DNA of 64,000 bases from Volvox africanus (lineage: Eukaryota > Chlorophyta > Chlorophyceae > Chlamydomonadales > Volvocaceae), in contig BSDZ01000017.1 of the NCBI GenBank assembly GCA_030268105.1, forward strand, positions 620,001 through 684,000, read 5' to 3'. This document shows positions 17,991 through 32,680 of this stretch, piece by piece. The position numbers and the translations under genes are program-made. The notes beneath the pieces were generated by a model. That model searched no databases. It was not told the origin of the DNA and worked only from the letters and a program-made list of their open reading frames with translations. Each line of letters starts with the position of its first letter. The stretch's first letter is position 1.

Positions 17991-20434
17991 TCTTGCTTGT
18001 GGGTGTCATGATCTACGATCCGTTGGTTTGTGCCGTATGTTCTTCAGCCTCTGCACGGGCATCGCCAGCCTCCTGCCAATCCGTCCAACTTGACATGGTT
18101 TGTGCCTACACACACCGATCCTCTGGGAATCAGCATGCTGTACATCCTTCGGAGTCTTCTTCGGCCTAACTCCACCCATACCTCCTCTGATCCGCTCTAC
18201 TGGCTTCTCGGTACGTGACTAGATGCATGTGCATGTTGCATGTGCATGATGACGGACGTGACGACAAGCCGCCAACATTTGCAATGTGGGAAAATACAGG
18301 TTGGCCGAGCCTTTAGGGCTTAATAGCTACGCTGCTTGGTCGTATAGTTTCGCGTGCATGCCGCACATCCTTCGCGGTCTTCTTCGGCATAGTTCCACGC
18401 ACATCACGTATCCACTCTACTGGCTTCTCAGATTCGTGACCAGATGCATGCACCACACGGTTTCGCCTTGACATGGTGCATTCGCCGCACTTCACGGAAA
18501 TGGATGCCTTTCTCGACTTCATGTCAATCCCCTTCACTAATCCATTCTCAACAAACCTTTCCAAGCCCTCCATTGCAAAATTGCGAGAACGTGAAGAGAC
18601 AAGATACAAGAAACAGAACGTGGATGGGTCGCATGTTGTGACGCGACATGGCATGTGGATAAACCGGCCGAATGGATTGGCGAAAGTTGAGAAGCAATGT
18701 GATGTAGGAACGAACCGTGTAGAGCTGGACGTTTTGGAAAATAGCGACCGTTTTGGGGATAAGTAGTAGGCCACAGCCGAAACCGATCTCGCCTGCCGGT
18801 AGGAATGAACCAGAGCAAGATTGGATGCTACAACTGCTGCTGCTTACTGTGATGATGGCGAGCACAACGGAATCCAGCACGGCAATGATAAGCACGTACA
18901 GCATTTATACGATGAAGATGGAGGACAACCACGACGAGAGCAGGGTTGACGCCGTGGACAAGCATGCTGAAAACCGATAAAACTAAACTGCAAAAAATAT
19001 AAATGTGTAATTATGTAAAATGCTGTAATTGTGTAAGCAATTTAGTTTTAGTTTTTCACCTTCTTCTGGTGTTTGAACAACTTGCATCTAGTTTGTGTAT
19101 TTCAGTTGCTTATTTTAAATGTGGGGACTTTCTCGTGGTAAAATGAACTTTAACTTGCCCATATAGTTCCCGTACAACTGAATATTTCAATTTCCGTCAA
19201 AACCATAAATCATAATTGTGCCGGCTGTAAAATGCTAAACTGCTTGTATAGTCGCGTTTTTCACCGTTTTGAAATAGTTTTATACTAGCCAGTATATTGT
19301 GCGTGCATATATTTGTATAAATTGCATGTCAGTTCTTTATACTCAAAGTGAGGACTTTACTTTTGTATCAACGAAATAAAACTGCCCTCATTTGTACTGT
19401 ACAGTTGAATATTTTCATAACAAAAATCAAAATGGCTTCGAAAAGTAAGACTGCTTATGTAACAGGAAAAGCAAATCGTCAGAACCATTCATCATGGTGC
19501 CGGCTGTGAAATGTAAAATGTGCTTTTGATATGGCTGTACCAATATAGCTTTTCATCGTTTTTAATTTCATTTTGAACTGCTTGCAACTTTTTGTGGTGT
19601 TTTACTGGAAATTTTCTCAGTATGATGGGCACTTTCTTGTGTTGAAACGAAATTTTACTGGCCCTTACTTGCTCTTTTGAATAGGGTAACAGATACGACG
19701 CGGATGAATTGAAAAAATGTTACAACAAAGGAAGGCACTAGCAGTGTATAGTTGCTTGAATGGAATAACAAACAATTAAGGAAACAAAGTATATGTAAAA
19801 CCATAAGAAGGGAACATCCTAGATTACCCAACAACTTGTACCAATGCCCATCACTATATCCAGTTCATTAAGTATTTCCTGTATCTCTCGAACCATATGC
19901 GGCTACTTCCCGTACTACTTCCCGTAGCTCCCATGCGGCTACTTCCCGTACTAGTACCTCCAGTACCTTTCATACACGGTTGCCTCTGGTGCTATCGGTT
20001 CACAGGTATCAGTATCAGTATCGGTATCGGTTCACAGGTATCTCTGCCCTTACTATTCCTGTGTCAACATGCGCTCAGCATGGAGTGATACTCATGTTCA
20101 ATAGCAGGAGGCAGATTGTGCTTCATGTGCCACTCTCCCGTACCCAATATTCTGTAGCATGGTGTTTCGTCCCGTCCATCTCCTCCACCCCCTCGGGATG
20201 AACACCATCATCCTCCACAAATTGACGTCACCTGACTGTGACACATGTCCTGGTGCCCTGCGGCATTGTAGTCGTGATATCCATCTTCACTCCTCGAAGT
20301 TCCTTTTTGCCGTCATAGTTTCCGTCGTGCTCGCCATCATCATCAACATCATCATCAGCACCAGTATCACCCAATCTCGCTCGGGTCTTCTCCCTGACGG
20401 ATCCGCTCTGTTGCTTGACCCAGCTCGTCCATCT
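17991..20434 (+). repeat. Array unit 7 (type A)
   Basis: Gag stub at 18286-18360, zinc-finger relic about 18362-18590. Differs from unit 6 by GGAAAAGCAAATCG near 19465 and keeps TATATCCAGTTC near 19855. Confidence 0.93.
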
Positions 20435-22878
20435 TCTTGCTTGTGGGTGTCATGATCTACGATCCGTTGGTTTGTGCCGTATGTTCTTCAGCCTCTGCAC
20501 GGGCATCGCCAGCCTCCTGCCAATCCGTCCAACTTGACATGGTTTGTGCCTACACACACCGATCCTCTGGGAATCAGCATGCTGTACATCCTTCGGAGTC
20601 TTCTTCGGCCTAACTCCACCCATACCTCCTCTGATCCGCTCTACTGGCTTCTCGGTACGTGACTAGATGCATGTGCATGTTGCATGTGCATGATGACGGA
20701 CGTGACGACAAGCCGCCAACATTTGCAATGTGGGAAAATACAGGTTGGCCGAGCCTTTAGGGCTTAATAGCTACGCTGCTTGGTCGTATAGTTTCGCGTG
20801 CATGCCGCACATCCTTCGCGGTCTTCTTCGGCATAGTTCCACGCACATCACGTATCCACTCTACTGGCTTCTCAGATTCGTGACCAGATGCATGCACCAC
20901 ACGGTTTCGCCTTGACATGGTGCATTCGCCGCACTTCACGGAAATGGATGCCTTTCTCGACTTCATGTCAATCCCCTTCACTAATCCATTCTCAACAAAC
21001 CTTTCCAAGCCCTCCATTGCAAAATTGCGAGAACGTGAAGAGACAAGATACAAGAAACAGAACGTGGATGGGTCGCATGTTGTGACGCGACATGGCATGT
21101 GGATAAACCGGCCGAATGGATTGGCGAAAGTTGAGAAGCAATGTGATGTAGGAACGAACCGTGTAGAGCTGGACGTTTTGGAAAATAGCGACCGTTTTGG
21201 GGATAAGTAGTAGGCCACAGCCGAAACCGATCTCGCCTGCCGGTAGGAATGAACCAGAGCAAGATTGGATGCTACAACTGCTGCTGCTTACTGTGATGAT
21301 GGCGAGCACAACGGAATCCAGCACGGCAATGATAAGCACGTACAGCATTTATACGATGAAGATGGAGGACAACCACGACGAGAGCAGGGTTGACGCCGTG
21401 GACAAGCATGCTGAAAACCGATAAAACTAAACTGCAAAAAATATAAATGTGTAATTATGTAAAATGCTGTAATTGTGTAAGCAATTTAGTTTTAGTTTTT
21501 CACCTTCTTCTGGTGTTTGAACAACTTGCATCTAGTTTGTGTATTTCAGTTGCTTATTTTAAATGTGGGGACTTTCTCGTGGTAAAATGAACTTTAACTT
21601 GCCCATATAGTTCCCGTACAACTGAATATTTCAATGTCCGTCAAAACCATAAATCATAATTGTGCCGGCTGTAAAATGCTAAACTGCTTGTATAGTCGCG
21701 TTTTTCACCGTTTTGAAATAGTTTTATACTAGCCAGTATATTGTGCGTGCATATATTTGTATAAATTGCATGTCAGTTCTTTATACTCAAAGTGAGGACT
21801 TTACTTTTGTATCAACGAAATAAAACTGCCCTCATTTGTACTGTACAGTTGAATATTTTCATAACAAAAATCAAAATGGCTTCGAAAAGTAAGACTGCTT
21901 ATGTAACAGGAAAAGCAAATCGTCAGAACCATTCATCATGGTGCCGGCTGTGAAATGTAAAATGTGCTTTTGATATGGCTGTACCAATATAGCTTTTCAT
22001 CGTTTTTAATTTCATTTTGAACTGCTTGCAACTTTTTGTGGTGTTTTACTGGAAATTTTCTCAGTATGATGGGCACTTTCTTGTGTTGAAACGAAATTTT
22101 ACTGGCCCTTACTTGCTCTTTTGAATAGGGTAACAGATACGACGCGGATGAATTGAAAAAATGTTACAACAAAGGAAGGCACTAGCAGTGTATAGTTGCT
22201 TGAATGGAATAACAAACAATTAAGGAAACAAAGTATATGTAAAACCATAAGAAGGGAACATCCTAGATTACCCAACAACTTGTACCAATGCCCATCACTA
22301 TATCCCGTTCATTAAGTATTTCCTGTATCTCTCGAACCATATGCGGCTACTTCCCGTACTACTTCCCGTAGCTCCCATGCGGCTACTTCCCGTACTAGTA
22401 CCTCCAGTACCTTTCATACACGGTTGCCTCTGGTGCTATCGGTTCACAGGTATCAGTATCAGTATCGGTATCGGTTCACAGGTATCTCTGCCCTTACTAT
22501 TCCTGTGTCAACATGCGCTCAGCATGGAGTGATACTCATGTTCAATAGCAGGAGGCAGATTGTGCTTCATGTGCCACTCTCCCGTACCCAATATTCTGTA
22601 GCATGGTGTTTCGTCCCGTCCATCTCCTCCACCCCCTCGGGATGAACACCATCATCCTCCACAAATTGACGTCACCTGACTGTGACACATGTCCTGGTGC
22701 CCTGCGGCATTGTAGTCGTGATATCCATCTTCACTCCTCGAAGTTCCTTTTTGCCGTCATAGTTTCCGTCGTGCTCGCCATCATCATCAACATCATCATC
22801 AGCACCAGTATCACCCAATCTCGCTCGGGTCTTCTCCCTGACGGATCCGCTCTGTTGCTTGACCCAGCTCGTCCATCT
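20435..22878 (+). repeat. Array unit 8 (type A)
   Basis: Gag stub at 20730-20804, zinc-finger relic about 20806-21034. Has CAATGTCCG near 21632, where units 5-7 have CAATTTCCG, and TATATCCCGTTC near 22300. Confidence 0.93.
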
Positions 22879-25335
22879 TCTTGCTTGTGGGTGTCATGAT
22901 CTACGATCCGTTGGTTTGTGCCGTATGTTCTTCAGCCTCTGCACGGGCATCGCCAGCCTCCTGCCAATCCGTCCAACTTGACATGGTTTGTGCCTACACA
23001 CACCGATCCTCTGGGAATCAGCATGCTGTACATCCTTCGGAGTCTTCTTCGGCCTAACTCCACCCATACCTCCTCTGATCCGCTCTACTGGCTTCTCGGT
23101 ACGTGACTAGATGCATGTGCATGTTGCATGTGCATGATGACGGACGTGACGACAAGCCGCCAACATTTGCAATGTGGGAAAATACAGGTTGGCCGAGCCT
23201 TTAGGGCTTAATAGCTACGCTGCTTGGTCGTATAGTTTCGCGTGCATGCCGCACATCCTTCGCGGTCTTCTTCGGCATAGTTCCACGCACATCACGTATC
23301 CACTCTACTGGCTTCTCAGATTCGTGACCAGATGCATGCACCACACGGTTTCGCCTTGACATGGTGCATTCGCCGCACTTCACGGAAATGGATGCCTTTC
23401 TCGACTTCATGTCAATCCCCTTCACTAATCCATTCTCAACAAACCTTTCCAAGCCCTCCATTGCAAAATTGCGAGAACGTGAAGAGACAAGATACAAGAA
23501 ACAGAACGTGGATGGGTCGCATGTTGTGACGCGACATGGCATGTGGATAAACCGGCCGAATGGATTGGCGAAAGTTGAGAAGCAATGTGATGTAGGAACG
23601 AACCGTGTAGAGCTGGACGTTTTGGAAAATAGGGACCGTTTTGGGGATAAGTAGTAGGCCACAGCCGAAACCGATCTCGCCTGCCGGTAGGAATGAACCA
23701 GAGCAAGATTGGATGCTACAACTGCTGCTGCTTACTGTGATGATGGCGAGCACAACGGAATCCAGCACGGCAATGATAAGCACGTACAGCATTTATACGA
23801 TGAAGATGGAGGACAACCACGACGAGAGCAGGGTTGACGCCGTGGACAAGCATGCTGAAAACCGATAAAACTAAACTGCAAAAAATATAAATGTGTAATT
23901 ATGTAAAATGCTGTAATTGTGTAAGCAATTTAGTTTTAGTTTTTCACCTTCTTCTGGTGTTTGAACAACTTGCATCTAGTTTGTGTATTTCAGTTGCTTA
24001 TTTTAAATGTGGGGACTTTCTCGTGGTAAAATGAACTTTAACTTGCCCATATAGTTCCCGTACAACTGAATATTTCAATTTCCGTCAAAACCATAAATCA
24101 TAATTGTGCCGGCTGTAAAATGCTAAACTGCTTGTATAGTCGCGTTTTTCACCGTTTTGAAATAGTTTTATACTAGCCAGTATATTGTGCGTGCATATAT
24201 TTGTATAAATTGCATGTCAGTTCTTTATACTCAAAGTGAGGACTTTACTTTTGTATCAACGAAATAAAACTGCCCTCATTTGTACTGTACAGTTGAATAT
24301 TTTCATAACAAAAATCAAAATGGCTTCGAAAAGTAAGACTGCTTATGTAACAGGAAAAGCAAATCGTCAGAACCATTCATCATGGTGCCGGCTGTGAAAT
24401 GTAAAATGTGCTTTTGATATGGCTGTACCAATATAGCTTTTCATCGTTTTTAATTTCATTTTGAACTGCTTGCAACTTTTTGTGGTGTTTTACTGGAAAT
24501 TTTCTCAGTATGATGGGCACTTTCTTGTGTTGAAACGAAATTTTACTGGCCCTTACTTGCTCTTTTGAATAGGGTAACAGATACGACGCGGATGAATTGA
24601 AAAAATGTTACAACAAAGGAAGGCACTAGCAGTGTATAGTTGCTTGAATGGAATAACAAACAATTAAGGAAACAAAGTATATGTAAAACCATAAGAAGGG
24701 AACATCCTAGATTACCCAACAACTTGTACCAATGCCCATCACTATATCCCGTTCATTAAGTATTTCCTGTATCTCTCGAACCATATGCGGCTACTTCCCG
24801 TACTACTTCCCGTAGCTCCCATGCGGCTACTTCCCGTACTAGTACCTCCAGTACCTTTCATACACGGTTGTCTCTGGTGCTATCGGTTCACAGGTATCGG
24901 TATCGGTATCGGTATCGGTTCACAGGTATCTCTGCCCTTACTTATGTTGACACAGGAATCTGTGTCAACATGCGCTCAGCATGGAGTGATACTCATGTTC
25001 AATAGCAGGAGGCAGATTGTGCTTCATGTGCCACTCTCCCGTACCCAATATTCTGTAGCATGGTGTTTCGTCCCGTCCATCTCCTCCACCCCCTCGGGAT
25101 GAACACCATCATCCTCCACAAATTGACGTCACCTGACTGTGACACATGTCCTGGTGCCCTGCGGCATTGTAGTCGTGATATCCATCTTCACTCCTCGAAG
25201 TTCCTTTTTGCCGTCATAGTTTCCGTCGTGCTCGCCATCATCATCAACATCATCATCAGCACCAGTATCACCCAATCTCGCTCGGGTCTTCTCCCTGACG
25301 GATCCGCTCTGTTGCTTGACCCAGCTCGTCCATCT
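22879..25335 (+). repeat. Array unit 9 (type A with hairpin insertion, 2457 bp)
   Basis: Gag stub at 23174-23248, zinc-finger relic about 23250-23478. Carries AATAGGGACCG near 23630 (shared only with unit 10) and the hairpin at 24944-24971. Hexamers are all GGTATC. First member of the 4901-bp dimer. Confidence 0.93.
24944..24971. repeat. Perfect 11-bp hairpin created by a 13-bp insertion (unit 9)
   Basis: ATGTTGACACA and TGTGTCAACAT flank the loop GGAATC. Ordinary units read only TTCCTGTGTCAACAT here, so the left arm is an inverted copy of the right arm. Fold-back template switching would produce this. Confidence 0.9.
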
Positions 25336-27779
25336 TCTTGCTTGTGGGTGTCATGATCTACGATCCGTTGGTTTGTGCCGTATGTTCTTCAGCCTCTGCA
25401 CGGGCATCGCCAGCCTCCTGCCAATCCGTCCAACTTGACATGGTTTGTGCCTACACACACCGATCCTCTGGGAATCAGCATGCTGTACATCCTTCGGAGT
25501 CTTCTTCGGCCTAACTCCACCCATACCTCCTCTGATCCGCTCTACTGGCTTCTCGGTACGTGACTAGATGCATGTGCATGTTGCATGTGCATGATGACGG
25601 ACGTGACGACAAGCCGCCAACATTTGCAATGTGGGAAAATACAGGTTGGCCGAGCCTTTAGGGCTTAATAGCTACGCTGCTTGGTCGTATAGTTTCGCGT
25701 GCATGCCGCACATCCTTCGCGGTCTTCTTCGGCATAGTTCCACGCACATCACGTATCCACTCTACTGGCTTCTCAGATTCGTGACCAGATGCATGCACCA
25801 CACGGTTTCGCCTTGACATGGTGCATTCGCCGCACTTCACGGAAATGGATGCCTTTCTCGACTTCATGTCAATCCCCTTCACTAATCCATTCTCAACAAA
25901 CCTTTCCAAGCCCTCCATTGCAAAATTGCGAGAACGTGAAGAGACAAGATACAAGAAACAGAACGTGGATGGGTCGCATGTTGTGACGCGACATGGCATG
26001 TGGATAAACCGGCCGAATGGATTGGCGAAAGTTGAGAAGCAATGTGATGTAGGAACGAACCGTGTAGAGCTGGACGTTTTGGAAAATAGGGACCGTTTTG
26101 GGGATAAGTAGTAGGCCACAGCCGAAACCGATCTCGCCTGCCGGTAGGAATGAACCAGAGCAAGATTGGATGCTACAACTGCTGCTGCTTACTGTGATGA
26201 TGGCGAGCACAACGGAATCCAGCACGGCAATGATAAGCACGTACAGCATTTATACGATGAAGATGGAGGACAACCACGACGAGAGCAGGGTTGACGCCGT
26301 GGACAAGCATGCTGAAAACCGATAAAACTAAACTGCAAAAAATATAAATGTGTAATTATGTAAAATGCTGTAATTGTGTAAGCAATTTAGTTTTAGTTTT
26401 TCACCTTCTTCTGGTGTTTGAACAACTTGCATCTAGTTTGTGTATTTCAGTTGCTTATTTTAAATGTGGGGACTTTCTCGTGGTAAAATGAACTTTAACT
26501 TGCCCATATAGTTCCTGTACAACTGAATATTTCAATGTCCGTCAAAACCATAAATCATAATTGTGCCGGCTGTAAAATGCTAAACTGCTTGTATAGTCGC
26601 GTTTTTCACCGTTTTGAAATAGTTTTATACTAGCCAGTATATTGTGCGTGCATATATTTGTATAAATTGCATGTCAGTTCTTTATACTCAAAGTGAGGAC
26701 TTTACTTTTGTATCAACGAAATAAAACTGCCCTCATTTGTACTGTACAGTTGAATATTTTCATAACAAAAATCAAAATGGCTTCGAAAAGTAAGACTGCT
26801 TATGTAACAGGAAAAGCAAATCGTCAGAACCATTCATCATGGTGCCGGCTGTGAAATGTAAAATGTGCTTTTGATATGGCTGTACCAATATAGCTTTTCA
26901 TCGTTTTTAATTTCATTTTGAACTGCTTGCAACTTTTTGTGGTGTTTTACTGGAAATTTTCTCAGTATGATGGGCACTTTCTTGTGTTGAAACGAAATTT
27001 TACTGGCCCTTACTTGCTCTTTTGAATAGGGTAACAGATACGACGCGGATGAATTGAAAAAATGTTACAACAAAGGAAGGCACTAGCAGTGTATAGTTGC
27101 TTGAATGGAATAACAAACAATTAAGGAAACAAAGTATATGTAAAACCATAAGAAGGGAACATCCTAGATTACCCAACAACTTGTACCAATGCCCATCACT
27201 ATATCCCGTTCATTAAGTATTTCCTGTATCTCTCGAACCATATGCGGCTACTTCCCGTACTACTTCCCGTAGCTCCCATGCGGCTACTTCCCGTACTAGT
27301 ACCTCCAGTACCTTTCATACACGGTTGTCTCTGGTGCTATCGGTTCACAGGTATCGGTATCGGTATCGGTATCGGTTCACAGGTATCTCTGCCCTTACTA
27401 TTCCTGTGTCAACATGCGCTCAGCATGGAGTGATACTCATGTTCAATAGCAGGAGGCAGATTGTGCTTCATGTGCCACTCTCCCGTACCCAATATTCTGT
27501 AGCATGGTGTTTCGTCCCGTCCATCTCCTCCACCCCCTCGGGATGAACACCATCATCCTCCACAAATTGACGTCACCTGACTGTGACACATGTCCTGGTG
27601 CCCTGCGGCATTGTAGTCGTGATATCCATCTTCACTCCTCGAAGTTCCTTTTTGCCGTCATAGTTTCCGTCGTGCTCGCCATCATCATCAACATCATCAT
27701 CAGCACCAGTATCACCCAATCTCGCTCGGGTCTTCTCCCTGACGGATCCGCTCTGTTGCTTGACCCAGCTCGTCCATCT
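25336..27779 (+). repeat. Array unit 10 (type A)
   Basis: Gag stub at 25631-25705, zinc-finger relic about 25707-25935. Keeps AATAGGGACCG of unit 9 but lacks the hairpin. It is the first unit with GTTCCTGTACAAC (near 26511), which all later units share. All hexamers are GGTATC. Confidence 0.93.
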
Positions 27780-30236
27780 TCTTGCTTGTGGGTGTCATGA
27801 TCTACGATCCGTTGGTTTGTGCCGTATGTTCTTCAGCCTCTGCACGGGCATCGCCAGCCTCCTGCCAATCCGTCCAACTTGACATGGTTTGTGCCTACAC
27901 ACACCGATCCTCTGGGAATAAGCATGCTGTACATCCTTCGGAGTCTTCTTCGGCCTAACTCCACCCATACCTCCTCTGATCCGCTCTACTGGCTTCTCGG
28001 TACGTGACTAGATGCATGTGCATGTTGCATGTGCATGATGACGGACGTGACGACAAGCCGCCAACATTTGCAATGTGGGAAAATACAGGTTGGCCGAGCC
28101 TTTAGGGCTTAATAGCTACGCTGCTTGGTCGTATAGTTTCGCGTGCATGCCGCACATCCTTCGCGGTCTTCTTCGGCATAGTTCCACGCACATCACGTAT
28201 CCACTCTACTGGCTTCTCAGATTCGTGACCAGATGCATGCACCACACGGTTTCGCCTTGACATGGTGCATTCGCCGCACTTCACGGAAATGGATGCCTTT
28301 CTCGACTTCATGTCAATCCCCTTCACTAATCCATTCTCAACAAACCTTTCCAAGCCCTCCATTGCAAAATTGCGAGAACGTGAAGAGACAAGATACAAGA
28401 AACAGAACGTGGATGGGTCGCATGTTGTGACGCGACATGGCATGTGGATAAACCGGCCGAATGGATTGGCGAAAGTTGAGAAGCAATGTGATGTAGGAAC
28501 GAACCGTGTAGAGCTGGACGTTTTGGAAAATAGCGACCGTTTTGGGGATAAGTAGTAGGCCACAGCCGAAACCGATCTCGCCTGCCGGTAGGAATGAACC
28601 AGAGCAAGATTGGATGCTACAACTGCTGCTGCTTACTGTGATGATGGCGAGCACAACGGAATCCAGCACGGCAATGATAAGCACGTACAGCATTTATACG
28701 ATGAAGATGGAGGACAACCACGACGAGAGCAGGGTTGACGCCGTGGACAAGCATGCTGAAAACCGATAAAACTAAACTGCAAAAAATATAAATGTGTAAT
28801 TATGTAAAATGCTGTAATTGTGTAAGCAATTTAGTTTTAGTTTTTCACCTTCTTCTGGTGTTTGAACAACTTGCATCTAGTTTGTGTATTTCAGTTGCTT
28901 ATTTTAAATGTGGGGACTTTCTCGTGGTAAAATGAACTTTAACTTGCCCATATAGTTCCTGTACAACTGAATATTTCAATTTCCGTCAAAACCATAAATC
29001 ATAATTGTGCCGGCTGTAAAATGCTAAACTGCTTGTATAGTCGCGTTTTTCACCGTTTTGAAATAGTTTTATACTAGCCAGTATATTGTGCGTGCATATA
29101 TTTGTATAAATTGCATGTCAGTTCTTTATACTCAAAGTGAGGACTTTACTTTTGTATCAACGAAATAAAACTGCCCTCATTTGTACTGTACAGTTGAATA
29201 TTTTCATAACAAAAATCAAAATGGCTTCGAAAAGTAAGACTGCTTATGTAACAGGAAAAGCAAATCGTCAGAACCATTCATCATGGTGCCGGCTGTGAAA
29301 TGTAAAATGTGCTTTTGATATGGCTGTACCAATATAGCTTTTCATCGTTTTTAATTTCATTTTGAACTGCTTGCAACTTTTTGTGGTGTTTTACTGGAAA
29401 TTTTCTCAGTATGATGGGCACTTTCTTGTGTTGAAACGAAATTTTACTGGCCCTTACTTGCTCTTTTGAATAGGGTAACAGATACGACGCGGATGAATTG
29501 AAAAAATGTTACAACAAAGGAAGGCACTAGCAGTGTATAGTTGCTTGAATGGAATAACAAACAATTAAGGAAACAAAGTATATGTAAAACCATAAGAAGG
29601 GAACATCCTAGATTACCCAACAACTTGTACCAATGCCCATCACTATATCCCGTTCATTAAGTATTTCCTGTATCTCTCGAACCATATGCGGCTACTTCCC
29701 GTACTACTTCCCGTAGCTCCCATGCGGCTACTTCCCGTACTAGTACCTCCAGTACCTTTCATACACGGTTGTCTCTGGTGCTATCGGTTCACAGGTATCG
29801 GTATCGGTATCGGTATCGGTTCACAGGTATCTCTGCCCTTACTTATGTTGACACAGGAATCTGTGTCAACATGCGCTCAGCATGGAGTGATACTCATGTT
29901 CAATAGCAGGAGGCAGATTGTGCTTCATGTGCCACTCTCCCGTACCCAATATTCTGTAGCATGGTGTTTCGTCCCGTCCATCTCCTCCACCCCCTCGGGA
30001 TGAACACCATCATCCTCCACAAATTGACGTCACCTGACTGTGACACATGTCCTGGTGCCCTGCGGCATTGTAGTCGTGATATCCATCTTCACTCCTCGAA
30101 GTTCCTTTTTGCCGTCATAGTTTCCGTCGTGCTCGCCATCATCATCAACATCATCATCAGCACCAGTATCACCCAATCTCGCTCGGGTCTTCTCCCTGAC
30201 GGATCCGCTCTGTTGCTTGACCCAGCTCGTCCATCT
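27780..30236 (+). repeat. Array unit 11 (type A with hairpin insertion, 2457 bp)
   Basis: Gag stub at 28075-28149, zinc-finger relic about 28151-28379. Introduces GGGAATAAGC (near 27914), where earlier units read GGGAATCAGC. Hairpin at 29845-29872. It starts the second 4901-bp dimer. Confidence 0.93.
29845..29872. repeat. Perfect 11-bp hairpin (unit 11)
   Basis: Identical to the unit 9 hairpin and exactly 4901 bp away. Units 10 and 12 lack it. Confidence 0.9.
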
Positions 30237-32680
30237 TCTTGCTTGTGGGTGTCATGATCTACGATCCGTTGGTTTGTGCCGTATGTTCTTCAGCCTCTGC
30301 ACGGGCATCGCCAGCCTCCTGCCAATCCGTCCAACTTGACATGGTTTGTGCCTACACACACCGATCCTCTGGGAATAAGCATGCTGTACATCCTTCGGAG
30401 TCTTCTTCGGCCTAACTCCACCCATACCTCCTCTGATCCGCTCTACTGGCTTCTCGGTACGTGACTAGATGCATGTGCATGTTGCATGTGCATGATGACG
30501 GACGTGACGACAAGCCGCCAACATTTGCAATGTGGGAAAATACAGGTTGGCCGAGCCTTTAGGGCTTAATAGCTACGCTGCTTGGTCGTATAGTTTCGCG
30601 TGCATGCCGCACATCCTTCGCGGTCTTCTTCGGCATAGTTCCACGCACATCACGTATCCACTCTACTGGCTTCTCAGATTCGTGACCAGATGCATGCACC
30701 ACACGGTTTCGCCTTGACATGGTGCATTCGCCGCACTTCACGGAAATGGATGCCTTTCTCGACTTCATGTCAATCCCCTTCACTAATCCATTCTCAACAA
30801 ACCTTTCCAAGCCCTCCATTGCAAAATTGCGAGAACGTGAAGAGACAAGATACAAGAAACAGAACGTGGATGGGTCGCATGTTGTGACGCGACATGGCAT
30901 GTGGATAAACCGGCCGAATGGATTGGCGAAAGTTGAGAAGCAATGTGATGTAGGAACGAACCGTGTAGAGCTGGACGTTTTGGAAAATAGCGACCGTTTT
31001 GGGGATAAGTAGTAGGCCACAGCCGAAACCGATCTCGCCTGCCGGTAGGAATGAACCAGAGCAAGATTGGATGCTACAACTGCTGCTGCTTACTGTGATG
31101 ATGGCGAGCACAACGGAATCCAGCACGGCAATGATAAGCACGTACAGCATTTATACGATGAAGATGGAGGACAACCACGACGAGAGCAGGGTTGACGCCG
31201 TGGACAAGCATGCTGAAAACCGATAAAACTAAACTGCAAAAAATATAAATGTGTAATTATGTAAAATGCTGTAATTGTGTAAGCAATTTAGTTTTAGTTT
31301 TTCACCTTCTTCTGGTGTTTGAACAACTTGCATCTAGTTTGTGTATTTCAGTTGCTTATTTTAAATGTGGGGACTTTCTCGTGGTAAAATGAACTTTAAC
31401 TTGCCCATATAGTTCCTGTACAACTGAATATTTCAATGTCCGTCAAAACCATAAATCATAATTGTGCCGGCTGTAAAATGCTAAACTGCTTGTATAGTCG
31501 CGTTTTTCACCGTTTTGAAATAGTTTTATACTAGCCAGTATATTGTGCGTGCATATATTTGTATAAATTGCATGTCAGTTCTTTATACTCAAAGTGAGGA
31601 CTTTACTTTTGTATCAACGAAATAAAACTGCCCTCATTTGTACTGTACAGTTGAATATTTTCATAACAAAAATCAAAATGGCTTCGAAAAGTAAGACTGC
31701 TTATGTAACAGGAAAAGCAAATCGTCAGAACCATTCATCATGGTGCCGGCTGTGAAATGTAAAATGTGCTTTTGATATGGCTGTACCAATATAGCTTTTC
31801 ATCGTTTTTAATTTCATTTTGAACTGCTTGCAACTTTTTGTGGTGTTTTACTGGAAATTTTCTCAGTATGATGGGCACTTTCTTGTGTTGAAACGAAATT
31901 TTACTGGCCCTTACTTGCTCTTTTGAATAGGGTAACAGATACGACGCGGATGAATTGAAAAAATGTTACAACAAAGGAAGGCACTAGCAGTGTATAGTTG
32001 CTTGAATGGAATAACAAACAATTAAGGAAACAAAGTATATGTAAAACCATAAGAAGGGAACATCCTAGATTACCCAACAACTTGTACCAATGCCCATCAC
32101 TATATCCCGTTCATTAAGTATTTCCTGTATCTCTCGAACCATATGCGGCTACTTCCCGTACTACTTCCCGTAGCTCCCATGCGGCTACTTCCCGTACTAG
32201 TACCTCCAGTACCTTTCATACACGGTTGCCTCTGGTGCTATCGGTTCACAGGTATCAGTATCAGTATCGGTATCGGTTCACAGGTATCTCTGCCCTTACT
32301 ATTCCTGTGTCAACATGCGCTCAGCATGGAGTGATACTCATGTTCAATAGCAGGAGGCAGATTGTGCTTCATGTGCCACTCTCCCGTACCCAATATTCTG
32401 TAGCATGGTGTTTCGTCCCGTCCATCTCCTCCACCCCCTCGGGATGAACACCATCATCCTCCACAAATTGACGTCACCTGACTGTGACACATGTCCTGGT
32501 GCCCTGCGGCATTGTAGTCGTGATATCCATCTTCACTCCTCGAAGTTCCTTTTTGCCGTCATAGTTTCCGTCGTGCTCGCCATCATCATCAACATCATCA
32601 TCAGCACCAGTATCACCCAATCTCGCTCGGGTCTTCTCCCTGACGGATCCGCTCTGTTGCTTGACCCAGCTCGTCCATCT
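30237..32680 (+). repeat. Array unit 12 (type A)
   Basis: Gag stub at 30532-30606, zinc-finger relic about 30608-30836. GGGAATAAGC near 30371, CAATGTCCG near 31433, hexamers back to GGTATC, AGTATC, AGTATC, GGTATC. Confidence 0.93.
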
